Positions 1-9,974 are shown, counted from the first letter of the stretch. The stretch: 64,000 bases of DNA from Saccharibacillus qingshengii (GCF_013185195.1 NZ_JAAZWC010000001.1:62001-126000); one strand, 5' to 3'. Made by a program: numbers and translations. The notes: generated from the sequence alone by a model not told the origin.

Positions 1-1023
1 GGCATGACCCAGATTCCACCGCAGCAGCGCTTCGACCTCCACGACTTTGTTGTGGGAAGCATCGAAGATCGGCTGGTAATGCAGCAGCAGTTCTTCGCGT
101 TCGATACATTGATTGAGCGCGATCTCATAGTCGAACTTGATGACCTGATCGTAGCGCAGCGACTCGTTGTATTCGTGATAACGGCTGCGCCCTTTGCTCT
201 TGGCATAATACAGCGCGATATCGGCCTGACGAAGCAGGGTCGAGAGATCCTTGCGCTCGGAAGAAGAAGAAATGCCGACGCTCGCACTGACCCGGATCAT
301 CCGATCCCCGAGCAGAAACGGATTGTCGAGGATTTCCAGAATCCGCTTTGCCTGTTCTTCCGGGCGCAGGATCGGTTTCTCGCATACAATAATGAATTCG
401 TCGGCGCCTTGACGCGCGATCACATAAGGCGAGCCGAACGATTGTCTGAAACGTTGGGCGACTTCGATCAACAGCGTATCGCCGGTCTCATGCCCGAGGG
501 CATCGTTGATATTTTTGAAATTATCGAGGTCGATCAGAAAAAGTCCGAACGGCTCATGGATAAATTCATACAAAAAACGCCGGTTGAACAGCTGGGTCAG
601 TTCGTCGTGATACGCATAATGATGCAGTTGGTTTCCCCGTTGGGACACGGGGATCATATCCCGCGTTACGCAAACCACGGACTGGACTTCGCCCCGGTCG
701 CCGAAGATCGGGGATAAGATACTCTCGCCGCTGAGCGCGCCGCTCGGAAGAAGCGTTCCGTCTTCAAAACGGATACTTTGGCGTTCATTGACGACTTTTA
801 TATATTTATGGTGCAGATATCTGCCCATTTCGGGTTCGTGGCCGTATACCTCGGAGAACGTCTGTCCCATATGTTCCGGACCGAGATGGCTGAGCAGCGC
901 TGCTGCCCGATTGACGTACCGATATCGGAAATGTTCTCCGTCCCAGTCCATAACGTAAATACAATCTTCAAGCGCATGAAGAAACTGGGCGACAATCTGA
1001 TCTGGATGTTCCGATTCTTTCAT
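1..1023 (-). CDS. PAS-GGDEF-EAL cyclic-di-GMP signalling protein (C-terminus outside window)
   Basis: Read on the minus strand from an ATG at 1023 preceded by GGAGGG, giving 341 open codons up to the window edge. An N-terminal PAS-like region (residues about 10-125) is followed by a GGDEF domain with GADEF at residues 206-210. The start of an EAL domain follows (HYQP, then EALLRW near 331). GGDEF domains make and EAL domains degrade cyclic di-GMP, so the full protein probably tunes this messenger in response to a PAS-sensed signal. The second glycine of GGDEF is alanine, so cyclase activity is uncertain. The long open frame on the opposite strand is a shadow. Family assignment is firm; the direction of activity is not. 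Confidence 0.9.
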   Translation of the reverse strand, partial: MKESEHPDQIVAQFLHALEDCIYVMDWDGEHFRYRYVNRAAALLSHLGPEHMGQTFSEVYGHEPEMGRYLHHKYIKVVNERQSIRFEDGTLLPSGALSGESILSPIFGDRGEVQSVVCVTRDMIPVSQRGNQLHHYAYHDELTQLFNRRFLYEFIHEPFGLFLIDLDNFKNINDALGHETGDTLLIEVAQRFRQSFGSPYVIARQGADEFIIVCEKPILRPEEQAKRILEILDNPFLLGDRMIRVSASVGISSSSERKDLSTLLRQADIALYYAKSKGRSRYHEYNESLRYDQVIKFDYEIALNQCIEREELLLHYQPIFDASHNKVVEVEALLRWNLGHA

Positions 1024-1168
1024 TTTGTAAATGCCCTCCTTAAATCCGCGCTTATCCGACCTGTCGATGCGTATAGTCCTATCATACTATGCGTAGGCCA
1101 AACCGCCAAGGGAAGAAAGGGGGATAGGTTTTCCGTAGGAGACTAAGAGGCTTCCCATTTTGGAGAAC

Positions 1169-1194
1169 GTTTGACGGGAAAATGGAACGGGTAA
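1169..1194 (+). promoter_or_regulatory. Candidate SigB-type promoter
   Basis: GTTTGA (1169-1174), 14 bp, then GGGTAA (1189-1194) closely fits the SigB consensus GTTTAA-N13/14-GGGTAT. It lies about 35 bp before the start of a gene with a general-stress-protein domain, the class of gene SigB controls. Inferred from motif and context. Confidence 0.55.
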
Positions 1195-1229
1195 AAAGGG
1201 GCATATCGATAAAACGGGGAGGAATGGGC

Positions 1230-1952
1230 ATGAACAAGAAAATTTCGGCTACATTCGAGCATGAAGAAGAAGCGGTTCGGGCTATCCATGAACTGACGGA
1301 AGCCGGATTCGACCGGGAAAATATTTCGGTGGTAGCCAAACATACCAGAGAATCGGAAGAAATCCGGCAAGAAACCGGGACCAAAGCACCGGAAGGGATG
1401 ACCACTGGCGTCTTGGCAGGAGGAGCGCTTGGCGGAGCGGCCGGAATCCTTGCAAGTTTGGGGGCGCTGGCGATTCCGGGAATCGGGCCGCTGCTTGCAG
1501 CCGGGCCGATCGCCGCGGCACTGGCGGGAGCCACGCTTGGAGCGGGAGTCGGCGGATTGGCAGGCGGATTTATCGGTCTGGGCATTCCCGAGAAAGAAGC
1601 CGAATATTACGACGAGCGTGTTCAGGCAGGCGAAGTACTGGTTATGATCGATGAAGACGAAGCGATGCGAAGCCGGATTTACGAAGTGTTCCGGCGCAGC
1701 GGAGCGACCAATACGTCTTATTTCGACGAAGACGGCACCTCGACTACTTCCGGCATGATGCCGGTAGACGAACGGGTACCGCCTGCCGGAGTTCAAGATG
1801 CGCAGCGAATCGCCTCGGCGAAGGAACCATCGGCGCATACCGTGTACGACCGCGAAGACGATATCGATCTGTGCGATACGACCGACCCGACAAGGCAGGC
1901 TTCCAACCTGATTATCGGCCGCAGCGATCGTCCCTATACGGAAGACAAATAA
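1230..1952 (+). CDS. General stress protein 17M-like (YflT-type) protein
   Basis: A 240-residue protein. The start at 1230 was chosen over an upstream in-frame ATG at 1182 because GGGGAGGA sits just before it. Residues 1-55 (KKISATFEHEEEAVRAIHEL) match the YflT/GSP17M domain, which resembles a ferredoxin-like sensor fold. A glycine/alanine-rich hydrophobic stretch (about 60-130) that could insert in a membrane follows, then an acidic C-terminal region. The family is induced by general stress in Bacillus and its biochemical role is unknown. The SigB-like promoter upstream agrees with this. A bidirectional terminator at 1991-2020 separates it from the convergent MFS gene. Confidence 0.85.
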   Translation: MNKKISATFEHEEEAVRAIHELTEAGFDRENISVVAKHTRESEEIRQETGTKAPEGMTTGVLAGGALGGAAGILASLGALAIPGIGPLLAAGPIAAALAGATLGAGVGGLAGGFIGLGIPEKEAEYYDERVQAGEVLVMIDEDEAMRSRIYEVFRRSGATNTSYFDEDGTSTTSGMMPVDERVPPAGVQDAQRIASAKEPSAHTVYDREDDIDLCDTTDPTRQASNLIIGRSDRPYTEDK

Positions 1953-1990
1953 GTCTTCCGCCGCTGCAAATCCGCATATCGGACATACCA

Positions 1991-2020
1991 AAAGACCGGA
2001 AGATCGCTCTTCCGGTCTTT
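1991..2020. terminator. Bidirectional terminator
   Basis: AAAGACCGGAAGA pairs with TCTTCCGGTCTTT around a short loop, with A- and T-rich ends, between two convergent genes. Confidence 0.8.
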
Positions 2021-2060
2021 GCTGTGCGGAACGGCCGTTTTCCCCAGAGGAACAGGTCCG

Positions 2061-3269
2061 TTACAAGGAAGCTTTATAGGCTGTGCCAGCCGGACTCTGC
2101 CGATGTTTGCGCCGCAGCGGCCGATGGTACAGCAGGTAGTAGGGCAGCAGGGCAGCCAGAGCCGCAGCGCTTCCAATCAGGTACATCACGCGGTAACCGG
2201 CCGAAGACGCGGCCAGTCCCAGCAGATAAGAGCCCAAGCCGTATCCCAGATCGAACAGGACAAAGTAGGTGCCGGTCGCCAGTCCGCTCCGATGAGCCGG
2301 GGCGGATTGTACGGCAAGCGTTTGGAAGCTTGGAATGATTGCCCCGTAACCGAGGCCGATCACAGCGGCCGTCACCAGAAAGAATAAGGCGGAATGGGCT
2401 TGACTGAGTGCGAGCAGACCTATTGCAAACAAAGCAATTCCGGGATACACGAGCATATGGGCGCCGCGCCGGTCGAACAGCCGGCCGGTAAAAGGACGGG
2501 ACAGCAGCACGGCCGCGGCGAAGACGACAAAGAAATAGCTCGCAGCGCTCTTGAGGCCCAAAGAACTTGCATAAACGGAAATAAAGGTCGAAATCGCCCC
2601 ATAAGCGAATGCGATCAGAAATCCGGCCGCTGCAATCGGAACGGCGCGGGGTTCAATGAAGCGTTTGAAATGCCAGGCGCCCAGATCGCTCGGTTGAATG
2701 TCGCGTTTGGGAATCGGAGTGATGACACCAAACAAACAGGCGAGCATCCCGAAGATCACAATCAAGAGGAACAGGACCGGATAACCCGCGCCGGAGGAGA
2801 CCGATAGGCCGATGAAAGGTCCGAATACCATCGCAAGGCTCATGAAAAGAGTAAAGTAGCCGATTCCTTCGCCTTTGCGTTCTTTCGGGATGACATCCAA
2901 CACAACGGTGGAAGTGGTCGTAGCCGCAATACCAAAAGAGATCCCGTGCACGAACCGCAGAACCAGCAGCAGGGCATAATTATCGATCCATACATAGAAC
3001 AAACTGCATGTCGCAAACATAATCACCGAGCCTACCAGCAGCTTTTTGCGATTGATCTCGTCCAACCATTTTCCGGTCAGCGGCCGGAACAAAACGGCGG
3101 CAATAACAAAGATCGTCGTTACCAGACCGATGCTGTTCGGACTTCCTCCAAGGTGTGCCAAAGCGTACTCCGGCAGAGTCACGGCCAAAATATAAAAATT
3201 GATAAAAATAAAAAAACTGCTAAAACTGATCGTCAAAAAAGGACGACTCCATAATGATTGTGGGTTCAT
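2061..3269 (-). CDS. MFS transporter (drug or metabolite efflux type)
   Basis: A 402-residue membrane protein with about twelve hydrophobic segments. The start at 3269 (MNPQSLWSRP) follows GGAG with good spacing; a longer frame to 3332 lacks such a site. Conserved MFS features include a long loop after segment 2 (RPLTGKWLDEINRK) and the matching RPFTGRLFDRRG motif in the second half. It resembles YfmO/YwoG-type proton-driven exporters. It is a single gene convergent with the stress gene and divergent from the next gene. The substrate cannot be read from sequence. Confidence 0.9.
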   Translation of the reverse strand: MNPQSLWSRPFLTISFSSFFIFINFYILAVTLPEYALAHLGGSPNSIGLVTTIFVIAAVLFRPLTGKWLDEINRKKLLVGSVIMFATCSLFYVWIDNYALLLVLRFVHGISFGIAATTTSTVVLDVIPKERKGEGIGYFTLFMSLAMVFGPFIGLSVSSGAGYPVLFLLIVIFGMLACLFGVITPIPKRDIQPSDLGAWHFKRFIEPRAVPIAAAGFLIAFAYGAISTFISVYASSLGLKSAASYFFVVFAAAVLLSRPFTGRLFDRRGAHMLVYPGIALFAIGLLALSQAHSALFFLVTAAVIGLGYGAIIPSFQTLAVQSAPAHRSGLATGTYFVLFDLGYGLGSYLLGLAASSAGYRVMYLIGSAAALAALLPYYLLYHRPLRRKHRQSPAGTAYKASL

Positions 3270-3444
3270 ATCGACTCCGTTCTTCCTATTCTTCCAAAAG
3301 AAAAGGAAACTTTTTAATAATTGTCTAAACAACTATATCGAAAAATCGAACGGTTTGTCAATGGATGAAGCCGTTTTGGGCCGATTATGATATGCTTGAA
3401 TTATCCGGTTCGCGAGGACCGATGCGGGAACGGAGGAGAGACCT

Positions 3445-3867
3445 ATGTCGGATGAAGTCAGCCGGGAACACCGGATTCCATTCAGTCGGATCTGCGGCAT
3501 TTTGGGAATCAGGCAGAAAATAATCAATGTATATCCGGATCATGTCAATAAGTGTGTCGTTGTGGAGACGGACAAAACGCTGCGCGCGCCAAGCACCATC
3601 ATCGAAGTGAAAAACACCTACCTGGATGTGCGAACGATCAGTGCCGAAGAGTATAACCGCATGCCGTATACGCCAAATATTACGGATAAGCTCAAAGGGC
3701 TGTTGAACGATGCGGAACGCAGCGCCCTCAAGGAGAGTCTGCATCTGGCGATCGGCGAAGCCGAACATCGCCTTCAAGGCGATCTGTCCGCGCAAGAGCG
3801 GCAGCAGCGGGAATTTTTCTTGCAGAATGCCCGGCGGGCTTTTAACAAATTGAGCGGGGACGCTTGA
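3445..3867 (+). CDS. Hypothetical protein, 140 residues
   Basis: ATG at 3445 follows GGAGGAGAGA with good spacing. The protein is soluble and charged, without signal peptide or membrane segment. The N-terminal half is probably beta-rich (VETDKTLRAPSTIIEVKNTY); the C-terminal half is helical and rich in Glu, Arg and Gln. I do not recognise a family. It lies between a divergent MFS gene and yebC with no obvious operon partner. The ribosome site and codon use support a real gene. Confidence 0.7.
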   Translation: MSDEVSREHRIPFSRICGILGIRQKIINVYPDHVNKCVVVETDKTLRAPSTIIEVKNTYLDVRTISAEEYNRMPYTPNITDKLKGLLNDAERSALKESLHLAIGEAEHRLQGDLSAQERQQREFFLQNARRAFNKLSGDA

Positions 3868-4000
3868 GTCATAGACTCCGGGCTTCCGCCCGGCAGGGTG
3901 TACGTGCAGGCGGCACTTGTTACGGCGTCTTTTTCAGGCTACAATATATGGGTGTGAATTCAAGAACGTAACCTATTTATGGAAAGCGAGCGGGATAGAT

Positions 4001-4723
4001 ATGGGTCGTAAATGGAATAATATCAAGGAAAAGAAGGCTTCCAAAGATGCCAACACCAGCCGGGTCTATGCCAAATTCGGCGTTGAAATTTATGTGGCGG
4101 CCAAAAAAGGCGAGCCGGATCCGGAATCGAACCGGGCTCTGAAAGTCGTACTCGAACGCGCCAAGACTTATAACGTTCCCAAAGCGATCATCGACCGTGC
4201 TATGGACAAAGCCAAAGGCAGCGGCGACGAGACCTACACGGAACTGCGGTATGAAGGCTTTGGTCCAAACGGAGCGATGGTGATCGTGGATACGCTGACG
4301 AACAACGTCAACCGGACTGCTTCCGACGTACGTTCCGCTTTCAGTAAAAATGGCGGAAACCTCGGCGTCAGCGGATCGGTCGCTTACATGTTCGACGAGA
4401 CGGCCGTAATCGGGATTGAAGGCAAAGACGAAGAAGAGGTGCTCGAGCTGCTGATGGAAGCGGACGTGGATGCGCGCGATATCGTGACCGAAGACGAGTC
4501 CGTTATTATCTACGCGGCTCCGGATCAATTCCATGCGGTACAAGAAGCGCTGCGCGGTGCGGGAATCGAAGAATTCACGGCAGCCGAAATCACGATGCTG
4601 CCGCAGACTTTCGTATCGCTAGACGGCGATTCCGAGAAGCTGTTCGACAAGATGATCGATGCGCTCGAAGACCTTGAAGATGTACAGCAGGTCTACCACA
4701 ATGTCGATTCGGAAGAAGAATAA
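4001..4723 (+). CDS. YebC/PmpR-family (TACO1-like) protein
   Basis: A 240-residue protein; the start [12 protein letters not shown] is the family's conserved N-terminus, so the in-frame extension to 3917 is rejected. Diagnostic stretches are [18 protein letters not shown], a [11 protein letters not shown] segment and the acidic C-terminal domain. Members act as DNA-binding regulators or as translation factors that relieve ribosome stalling; which applies here cannot be told. Its terminator at 4756-4789 has a strong stem and eight T residues. Length is normal for the family. Confidence 0.95.
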   Translation: MGRKWNNIKEKKASKDANTSRVYAKFGVEIYVAAKKGEPDPESNRALKVVLERAKTYNVPKAIIDRAMDKAKGSGDETYTELRYEGFGPNGAMVIVDTLTNNVNRTASDVRSAFSKNGGNLGVSGSVAYMFDETAVIGIEGKDEEEVLELLMEADVDARDIVTEDESVIIYAAPDQFHAVQEALRGAGIEEFTAAEITMLPQTFVSLDGDSEKLFDKMIDALEDLEDVQQVYHNVDSEEE

Positions 4724-4755
4724 TCGATTGAACCTCGTCTTCGGACGACAAATGA

Positions 4756-4789
4756 AAGCGGGACGGCTTAAGCCGTCTCGCTTTTTTTT
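4756..4789 (+). terminator. Terminator of the yebC-family gene
   Basis: AGCGGGACGGCTT pairs with AAGCCGTCTCGCT and is followed by a run of T. Confidence 0.9.
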
Positions 4790-4824
4790 GCGTATTTATG
4801 TCTATTTCGCAGATTAAAACCAAT

Positions 4825-4849
4825 AAAAACCACATTAAATGTGGTTTTT
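4825..4849. promoter_or_regulatory. Perfect 11-bp-arm palindrome upstream of rhaB
   Basis: AAAAACCACAT, three bases, then ATGTGGTTTTT: a perfect inverted repeat ending three bases before the -35 hexamer of the rha promoter. Its position fits an activator or repressor operator for the rhamnose operon. The T-run means it could instead be a second terminator for the gene before it. Confidence 0.6.
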
Positions 4850-4852
4850 ATG

Positions 4853-4881
4853 TTGACTGAAAAGAAATGCACAGGTACGAT
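4853..4881 (+). promoter_or_regulatory. Promoter of the rha operon
   Basis: TTGACT (4853-4858), 17 bp, TACGAT (4876-4881). Transcription would start about 30 bp before the rhaB ATG, whose ribosome site is CGGAGGT. Confidence 0.65.
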
Positions 4882-4919
4882 GAGGAAGAAAACCAGTATG
4901 CTTCTGCGGAGGTAGAAAC

Positions 4920-6392
4920 ATGACATACGCGATTGCCGTCGATATCGGCGCTTCCAGCGGCCGCCTTGCCGCCGCTTCGTTCGACGGCGGCAAGTTGAAG
5001 CTGCGTGAGCTGCATCGTTTTGATAACGCTTTTACGCATAGAAACGGACATGATTGTTGGAACATCGACGAGCTGTATGAAGAAATATTGATCGGGCTCC
5101 GGCGGGCACGGGAAAACGGCATCGAATCTTGTACGGTAGGTATCGATACCTGGGGAGTCGATTATGTACTGCTCGATGAATTCGGCGATCGGCTGCAGGA
5201 GGTCTACGCTTATCGGGATGCCCGGACGAACGGAGTACCGGAACGCCTGCACAGAGAAACGTTCGGCCGGGAAGAGATTTACGCCAAGACCGGCATTCAG
5301 GAACTGAGCTTCAATACTTTGTATCAGCTGTATGTCCACGATCCAACCGAATTGGCACGCGCCGCCCGGATTCTGCTGGTTCCGGATTATCTCTATTATC
5401 GGCTGACCGGCAGGATGATCAACGAAGCCACCAACGCTTCGACCACCCAGCTGCTTAATCTGGAGACCCGCGAATTCGACCTCGATCTGCTTCGGCTGCT
5501 CGGTTTGGAACGCGGCCAGTTCGCCGAATTGACGTCGCCCGGCACGGATGTGGGTGCCTTGAAGCCGGAACTTGCGGAATCCGGTCTGTATCCACGATGC
5601 ACCTTCATTGCTGCGCCGACTCATGATACCGCTTCCGCGGTGGCCGGTGTACCTGCCTCCGAGGAGAGCCGCTGGGCTTATATCAGCAGCGGGACATGGT
5701 CCCTGCTCGGAACCGAGCTTAAGGCCCCGCTGAACGGACCGGAGCAGCGGGCCGCCAATTATACGAACGAATGGGGCGTATTCGAAACCTTCCGTTTTCT
5801 CAAGAACATTATGGGGTTGTGGATGCTTCAGGAAGTCCGCCGCGAAGAGGGCCGACGTCACAGCTTCGCCGAACTTGTTGAACGGGCCGGGCGCGAAGAA
5901 GGGTTTCGCAGCCTTGTCCCCTGCAGCAGCGTACGTTTTTTGAATCCCGCCGGCATGACGCAGGAGATTCAAGCGTTCTGCCGGGAAACCGGCCAACCCG
6001 TTCCCGATACGCCGGGAAGGCTGGCCAGATGTATTTTTGACAGTCTGGCACTCAGCTATCTCGACGCCATGCAGGAGCTGGAACGGCTGACGGATGTCCG
6101 GTATGAAGTGCTGCATATTGTAGGCGGCGGAGCCCATAACAGTCTGCTGTCGCAGCTGACGGCGGATCTGCTGGGCATCGAAGTCCGCACGGGACCAACC
6201 GAGGCGACGGCTGTCGGCAATATTGCGGTCCAGTTGATCGCAAGCGGCAAACTGGATGATTTGAATGAAGCGAGGCGCATGATTGCCGCTTCGTTCCCGC
6301 CGCAGACGTACCGTTCGAGACCGATTCCCGATCGAGACGAGCTGCTGGAACGCTGGCAGTCCGCAACCCAATTGACTGTGAAGGAGAACTGA
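4920..6392 (+). CDS. rhaB: Rhamnulokinase
   Basis: Phosphorylates L-rhamnulose to L-rhamnulose 1-phosphate in cytoplasmic rhamnose breakdown. The 490-residue FGGY-family kinase carries the N-terminal phosphate-binding motif DIGASSGR (residues 8-15), the sugar-site segment [13 protein letters not shown] and the C-terminal ATP-site motif [18 protein letters not shown]. Length equals that of E. coli RhaB. The ribosome site CGGAGGT precedes the ATG. It is first of three genes; rhaA starts two bases after its stop. No rhamnose transporter or dedicated AraC-type regulator lies nearby, so these must be elsewhere. Confidence 0.97.
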   Translation: MTYAIAVDIGASSGRLAAASFDGGKLKLRELHRFDNAFTHRNGHDCWNIDELYEEILIGLRRARENGIESCTVGIDTWGVDYVLLDEFGDRLQEVYAYRDARTNGVPERLHRETFGREEIYAKTGIQELSFNTLYQLYVHDPTELARAARILLVPDYLYYRLTGRMINEATNASTTQLLNLETREFDLDLLRLLGLERGQFAELTSPGTDVGALKPELAESGLYPRCTFIAAPTHDTASAVAGVPASEESRWAYISSGTWSLLGTELKAPLNGPEQRAANYTNEWGVFETFRFLKNIMGLWMLQEVRREEGRRHSFAELVERAGREEGFRSLVPCSSVRFLNPAGMTQEIQAFCRETGQPVPDTPGRLARCIFDSLALSYLDAMQELERLTDVRYEVLHIVGGGAHNSLLSQLTADLLGIEVRTGPTEATAVGNIAVQLIASGKLDDLNEARRMIAASFPPQTYRSRPIPDRDELLERWQSATQLTVKEN

Positions 6393-6394
6393 CC

Positions 6395-7684
6395 ATGAGC
6401 GAAACGGTGAAACAGGCTTATCAGGAAGCCAAGCGGTTATACGCCAAACACGGTGTCGATACGGATGAGGTTCTAATCAAGCTTGCCGCGATCAAAATAT
6501 CGCTGCACTGCTGGCAGGGCGACGATGTCAAAGGGTTTTTGTTCCGGGACAAGAAGCTTGAAGGAGGGATCGCGGTTACCGGCAGCTATCCGGGCCGCGC
6601 TTCGACACCGGAAGAGCTGAGAGCCGACCTGGATGAGGCGCTGTCCATGATCCCGGGCAAGCACAAAGTCAATTTGCACGCCATTTACGCCGATACCGAC
6701 GAAGAAGTGGATCTGGATCGGCTGGAACCCCGTCATTTCCAGGGCTGGATCGATTGGGCCAAGCCAAAAGGATTGGGTCTCGATTTCAATCCTACGCTGT
6801 TCTCCCATCCCAAAGCGGAAGATGGTTTTACGCTCAGTCATCCCGATCCGGAGATTCGCAGCTTCTGGATCGAACACTGCCGGGCATCCCGGCGTATTGC
6901 CGAGACATTCGGCCGCGAACTGGGCCAGACTTGTGTAACCAATCACTGGATGCCGGACGGGTACAAAGACACGCCTGTCGACCGCTGGTCGCCGCGTGCC
7001 CGCCTGCGCGATTCCCTGGACGAGATTTTTGCCGACGAGATCGATGAGACGTATGCGATCGATGCCGTCGAAAGCAAACTTTTCGGTCTGGGTTCCGAAA
7101 GTTATGTCGTCGGCTCGCACGAATTCTATATGGGCTACGCGATGAGCCGGGGCAAAGCGATCTGTCTGGATGCGGGACATTTTCATCCGACGGAAGTCAT
7201 CTCCAACAAGCTGTCCTCCATTCTGATGTTTACGGACCGTCTGCTGCTGCATGTGAGCCGTCCGGTACGCTGGGACAGCGACCATGTGGTCACTTTGGAC
7301 GATGAACTGCTCGAAATTGCCCGTGAACTCGTAAGGGGAGACCTGCTTCCGCGCACCCATATCGGTCTGGACTTTTTTGATGGAAGTATCAATCATATCG
7401 CCGCCTGGGTGATTGGAGTCCGCAGTACCCAGAAAGCGCTGCTGCGCGCTCTGCTTGAACCGATCGAAGAACTGAAGCGGATCGAGGTGGAGCGTGATTA
7501 CACGTCTCGCTTGGCTCTGGTCGAAGAATTCAAGTCTTATCCGTTCGGAGCGGTCTGGGATTATTTCTGCGAACAAGCGGGTGTTCCGGTTCGCGAAGAA
7601 TGGCTGGCCCAGGTTAAGAACCATGAGCAAGAAGTTCTTCAAAAACGCGGCGGCGCCTCTGCGCAAAGGAGAGTCCATTCATGA
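6395..7684 (+). CDS. rhaA: L-rhamnose isomerase
   Basis: Interconverts L-rhamnose and L-rhamnulose in a metal-dependent TIM-barrel enzyme. The 429 residues include the family stretches [16 protein letters not shown] near the N-terminus, [15 protein letters not shown], and [16 protein letters not shown], which holds metal-binding residues in the family. Length is close to the usual 415-425. It starts two bases after rhaB and its last four bases overlap the start of rhaD (ATGA), typical of translational coupling. Confidence 0.97.
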   Translation: MSETVKQAYQEAKRLYAKHGVDTDEVLIKLAAIKISLHCWQGDDVKGFLFRDKKLEGGIAVTGSYPGRASTPEELRADLDEALSMIPGKHKVNLHAIYADTDEEVDLDRLEPRHFQGWIDWAKPKGLGLDFNPTLFSHPKAEDGFTLSHPDPEIRSFWIEHCRASRRIAETFGRELGQTCVTNHWMPDGYKDTPVDRWSPRARLRDSLDEIFADEIDETYAIDAVESKLFGLGSESYVVGSHEFYMGYAMSRGKAICLDAGHFHPTEVISNKLSSILMFTDRLLLHVSRPVRWDSDHVVTLDDELLEIARELVRGDLLPRTHIGLDFFDGSINHIAAWVIGVRSTQKALLRALLEPIEELKRIEVERDYTSRLALVEEFKSYPFGAVWDYFCEQAGVPVREEWLAQVKNHEQEVLQKRGGASAQRRVHS

Positions 7685-8514
7685 GCACAATCGAAAAAGC
7701 GGCAAAAGCCCTGGAAATACCGTTCATCCGTGAAATGTCCGAAATTACCCAGCATATGTGGCGAAACGGATGGGACGAGCGCAACGGCGGGAATGTCAGC
7801 TATTTGTTGGATGAGCAAGAAGTGGCCCAATATTTCGATCTGAACGCCGTACTTCGTTGGATAGAACCGGCTTTTCCTGTCAGCGAATTGGCAGGACGTT
7901 ACTTTATCGTGACCGGTTCGGGCAAGTATTTCAAAAACGTATTGGACGACCCTGCCGGCAACTTGGGGTTGGTTCGCATTTCCCAAGACGGAACCCGGAT
8001 CGAACTGCTCTGGGGATTGGAGAACGAGGCCAAACCGACAAGTGAATTGGCTTCGCATTTTATGAGCCATATCGAGCGGTTGAAAGTCGACCCGAATCAT
8101 CGCGTTGTGATTCATAATCATGCGACGCATGTGCTTGCGATGACCTTTATCCATGATCTGGATGAAGCGAAGTTTACCCGAACCCTGTGGGAGATGTGTA
8201 CCGAGTGCATTGTCGTTTTTCCGGACGGGATCGGGATTATTCCCTGGATGGTGCCTGGTTCCAGCGAGATCGGCCGGGCTACCGCAGAGAAGATGAGAGA
8301 ATATCACGCCGTGATCTGGCCCCAGCATGGGATCTTCGGTACGGGTACGTCCATGGATGAAGCATTCGGTTTGATCGAGACTATCGAGAAAGCGGCCCAG
8401 ATTTATATGCTCGTGGCTCATCATGAGATCAAGCAGCGGATTACGGAGCAGCAGCTAATCGATCTGGCCGCGGCTTTTGGCGTGACACCCCGTCCGGGAA
8501 TTTTGAGTCGATAA
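7681..8514 (+). CDS. rhaD: Rhamnulose-1-phosphate aldolase
   Basis: Class II (zinc) aldolase that cleaves L-rhamnulose 1-phosphate to dihydroxyacetone phosphate and L-lactaldehyde, the last step of the operon's pathway. The 277-residue protein has the metal ligands H145-N-H147 in VIHNHATHV and a third histidine in [10 protein letters not shown], plus the N-terminal GNVSYL motif. Its ATG overlaps the rhaA stop by four bases. No gene for lactaldehyde processing follows. Confidence 0.97.
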   Translation: MSTIEKAAKALEIPFIREMSEITQHMWRNGWDERNGGNVSYLLDEQEVAQYFDLNAVLRWIEPAFPVSELAGRYFIVTGSGKYFKNVLDDPAGNLGLVRISQDGTRIELLWGLENEAKPTSELASHFMSHIERLKVDPNHRVVIHNHATHVLAMTFIHDLDEAKFTRTLWEMCTECIVVFPDGIGIIPWMVPGSSEIGRATAEKMREYHAVIWPQHGIFGTGTSMDEAFGLIETIEKAAQIYMLVAHHEIKQRITEQQLIDLAAAFGVTPRPGILSR

Positions 8515-8640
8515 AAAGAAGAGGACTGGAAATACGGAATTCCTATCCGATTTGATCTTTTATTCGTCCGGTTCCTATAGGCGGGGCCGGGCGAATAAGG
8601 TAAGATAAAGACAAACACGCGAAGGAAGGGGCTGCGCCGG

Positions 8641-9093
8641 ATGTTCCAGGATAACGCCGAGCAGTATGTGGTTTTCAAAGTCGAGGGAGAAGAGTACGGG
8701 CTGCCGATCGAATATGTGAGACAAATCGTGACGGTGCCGGAAAATGTCCCGGTATCGGACTATTATTCGGCCGTACGCGGAATGATGAAGATCCGGGGAA
8801 CGATCATGCCCATATTTGATGTCCGGGTCGCTTTCGGTTTCGACGAGTCGTTCTCCGATCCTAAGCAGCGTATCCTTGTGGTGGAATTGGGACGCTTGAC
8901 GGTAGGCCTTATTGTTGAAGAAGTAACCGAAGTGCTAACCGTTGGTGCGGAAGCCCCGCAGATCGGCGATGGACGCAGCCGGGGGAAGAGAAAAGGAAGT
9001 TTCTTCAATGGCATGTACAAAACGAATGACCGGATTGTCATGCTGTTCGATCTTCAGGAAATGTTGGAAGAAGAAGGACTTTACGCGGAATAG
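8641..9093 (+). CDS. CheW-like chemotaxis coupling protein
   Basis: A 150-residue single CheW domain. YVVFKVEGEEYGLPIEYVRQI and the RGTIMPIFDVRVAFG segment are the classic beta-strands that link receptors to the CheA kinase. Start at 8641 follows AAGGAAGGGG. It stands alone here with no cheA, receptor or flagellar gene nearby, so it is probably an accessory CheW. A hairpin at 9127-9164 may end its transcript. Confidence 0.9.
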   Translation: MFQDNAEQYVVFKVEGEEYGLPIEYVRQIVTVPENVPVSDYYSAVRGMMKIRGTIMPIFDVRVAFGFDESFSDPKQRILVVELGRLTVGLIVEEVTEVLTVGAEAPQIGDGRSRGKRKGSFFNGMYKTNDRIVMLFDLQEMLEEEGLYAE

Positions 9094-9126
9094 AAGAGGC
9101 ATCATCGAAAAAGCTCCGCATACAAA

Positions 9127-9164
9127 TACCCCCGCATCCTTGAATTAACAAGACTGCGGGGGGT
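9127..9164 (+). terminator. Possible terminator after cheW-like gene
   Basis: ACCCCCGCA pairs with TGCGGGGGGT across a long loop (about 18 bases). The T-tail is poor, so this is uncertain. Confidence 0.4.
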
Positions 9165-9409
9165 TATTCGTTAAGATCCGTATTCAATTTTATTCGTTCC
9201 TCCTGATGATCCAATCCACATGCTTGACATGGCGAACATATTGCGTGTGTTCCTGTCTTGCCGATTGGCGTATGCTTCACAGCTTTCGTCAACCGTTTAG
9301 CGGTTTGATTCTTAAATTTTGTTTTGCCCGGGTCTTGCATCCGTACTCCGTGATATCGGAGCTTGCCGCATCTTCGCGGCTGTGCCATGTCTTCTTGCAT
9401 CTGGCGGGT

Positions 9410-9518
9410 GAGTTCCCACATACATCGATTCCACGAAAAACGTTTTCACGTACGCTTTTCCTCGGTGTGAATCGTGCTAGTATGCTTCGCTTGCGCTATT
9501 GCATCGGAATCCTGCTCC
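9410..9518. repeat. Diverged hairpin repeat, copy A
   Basis: Begins GAGTTCCCACATA and ends GCATCGGAATCCTGCTCC. A central hairpin has arms GAAAAACG (9435-9442) and CGCTTTTC (9453-9460) around the ten-base loop TTTTCACGTA. Confidence 0.75.
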
Positions 9519-9593
9519 TCTCCACGCGAGGCCTAATCCTGCTCGAAACGGCTTCTTCCGCTGAACAATAGTTTCCCTTTGGTTTGACATCCT

Positions 9594-9686
9594 GAATGCT
9601 CGCATGAGGCGTCTTCTGGACTTACGTGTCCAGTATGCGACGGCAACGGACTGCCTGCCTAACCTATTGCATTGGAATCATGCTCC
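9594..9686. repeat. Diverged hairpin repeat, weak copy E
   Basis: Shares the 3' part of the repeat (CTAACCTATTGCATTGGAAT, then CATGCTCC) and a remnant of the 5' part. The central hairpin is replaced by CTGGAC (9616-9621), loop TTACGT, GTCCAG. The most degenerate of the five. Confidence 0.5.
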
Positions 9687-9867
9687 TTTGTTGCAAGGCT
9701 TCTGTGCCTGCTCGAAATCGCTGCTTCCTTCTACAAAAATATAGGGTTTATTCAAGTTTTCACCTTAACCTTGTTCGTTTTTATCAATCGGAAGTGCCTG
9801 AAAAGCTTAACTTACATATTGCTTATTGTCGCTGTGATACGTTTGAAAGTTGACGACGGTTGGCTCT

Positions 9868-9974
9868 GAGTTTCCCACATACCTGATCTTACAGGAAGGT
9901 GCTGTCACGTACGCCTCCTTTGCGTAAAACCACTCAGTATGCTTCGCTGACCTGTTTCATCGGAATCTTCTCCC
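9868..9974. repeat. Diverged hairpin repeat, copy B
   Basis: Begins GAGTTTCCCACATA and ends TCATCGGAATCTTCTCCC. The hairpin arms GGAAGGTG and CGCCTCCT differ in sequence from the other copies but still pair, apart from one mismatch, around the loop CTGTCACGTA. Confidence 0.75.

Noticed and set aside
4-717. A plus-strand frame of 237 codons at the window start
   Set aside because: The opposite strand encodes PAS, GGDEF and EAL motifs with a proper start at 1023.
9164-9421. A short minus-strand frame (85 codons, with CSPCQACG) between cheW and repeat A
   Set aside because: The cysteine pairs look tempting, but there is no ribosome site and the frame runs into the non-coding repeat; probably chance.
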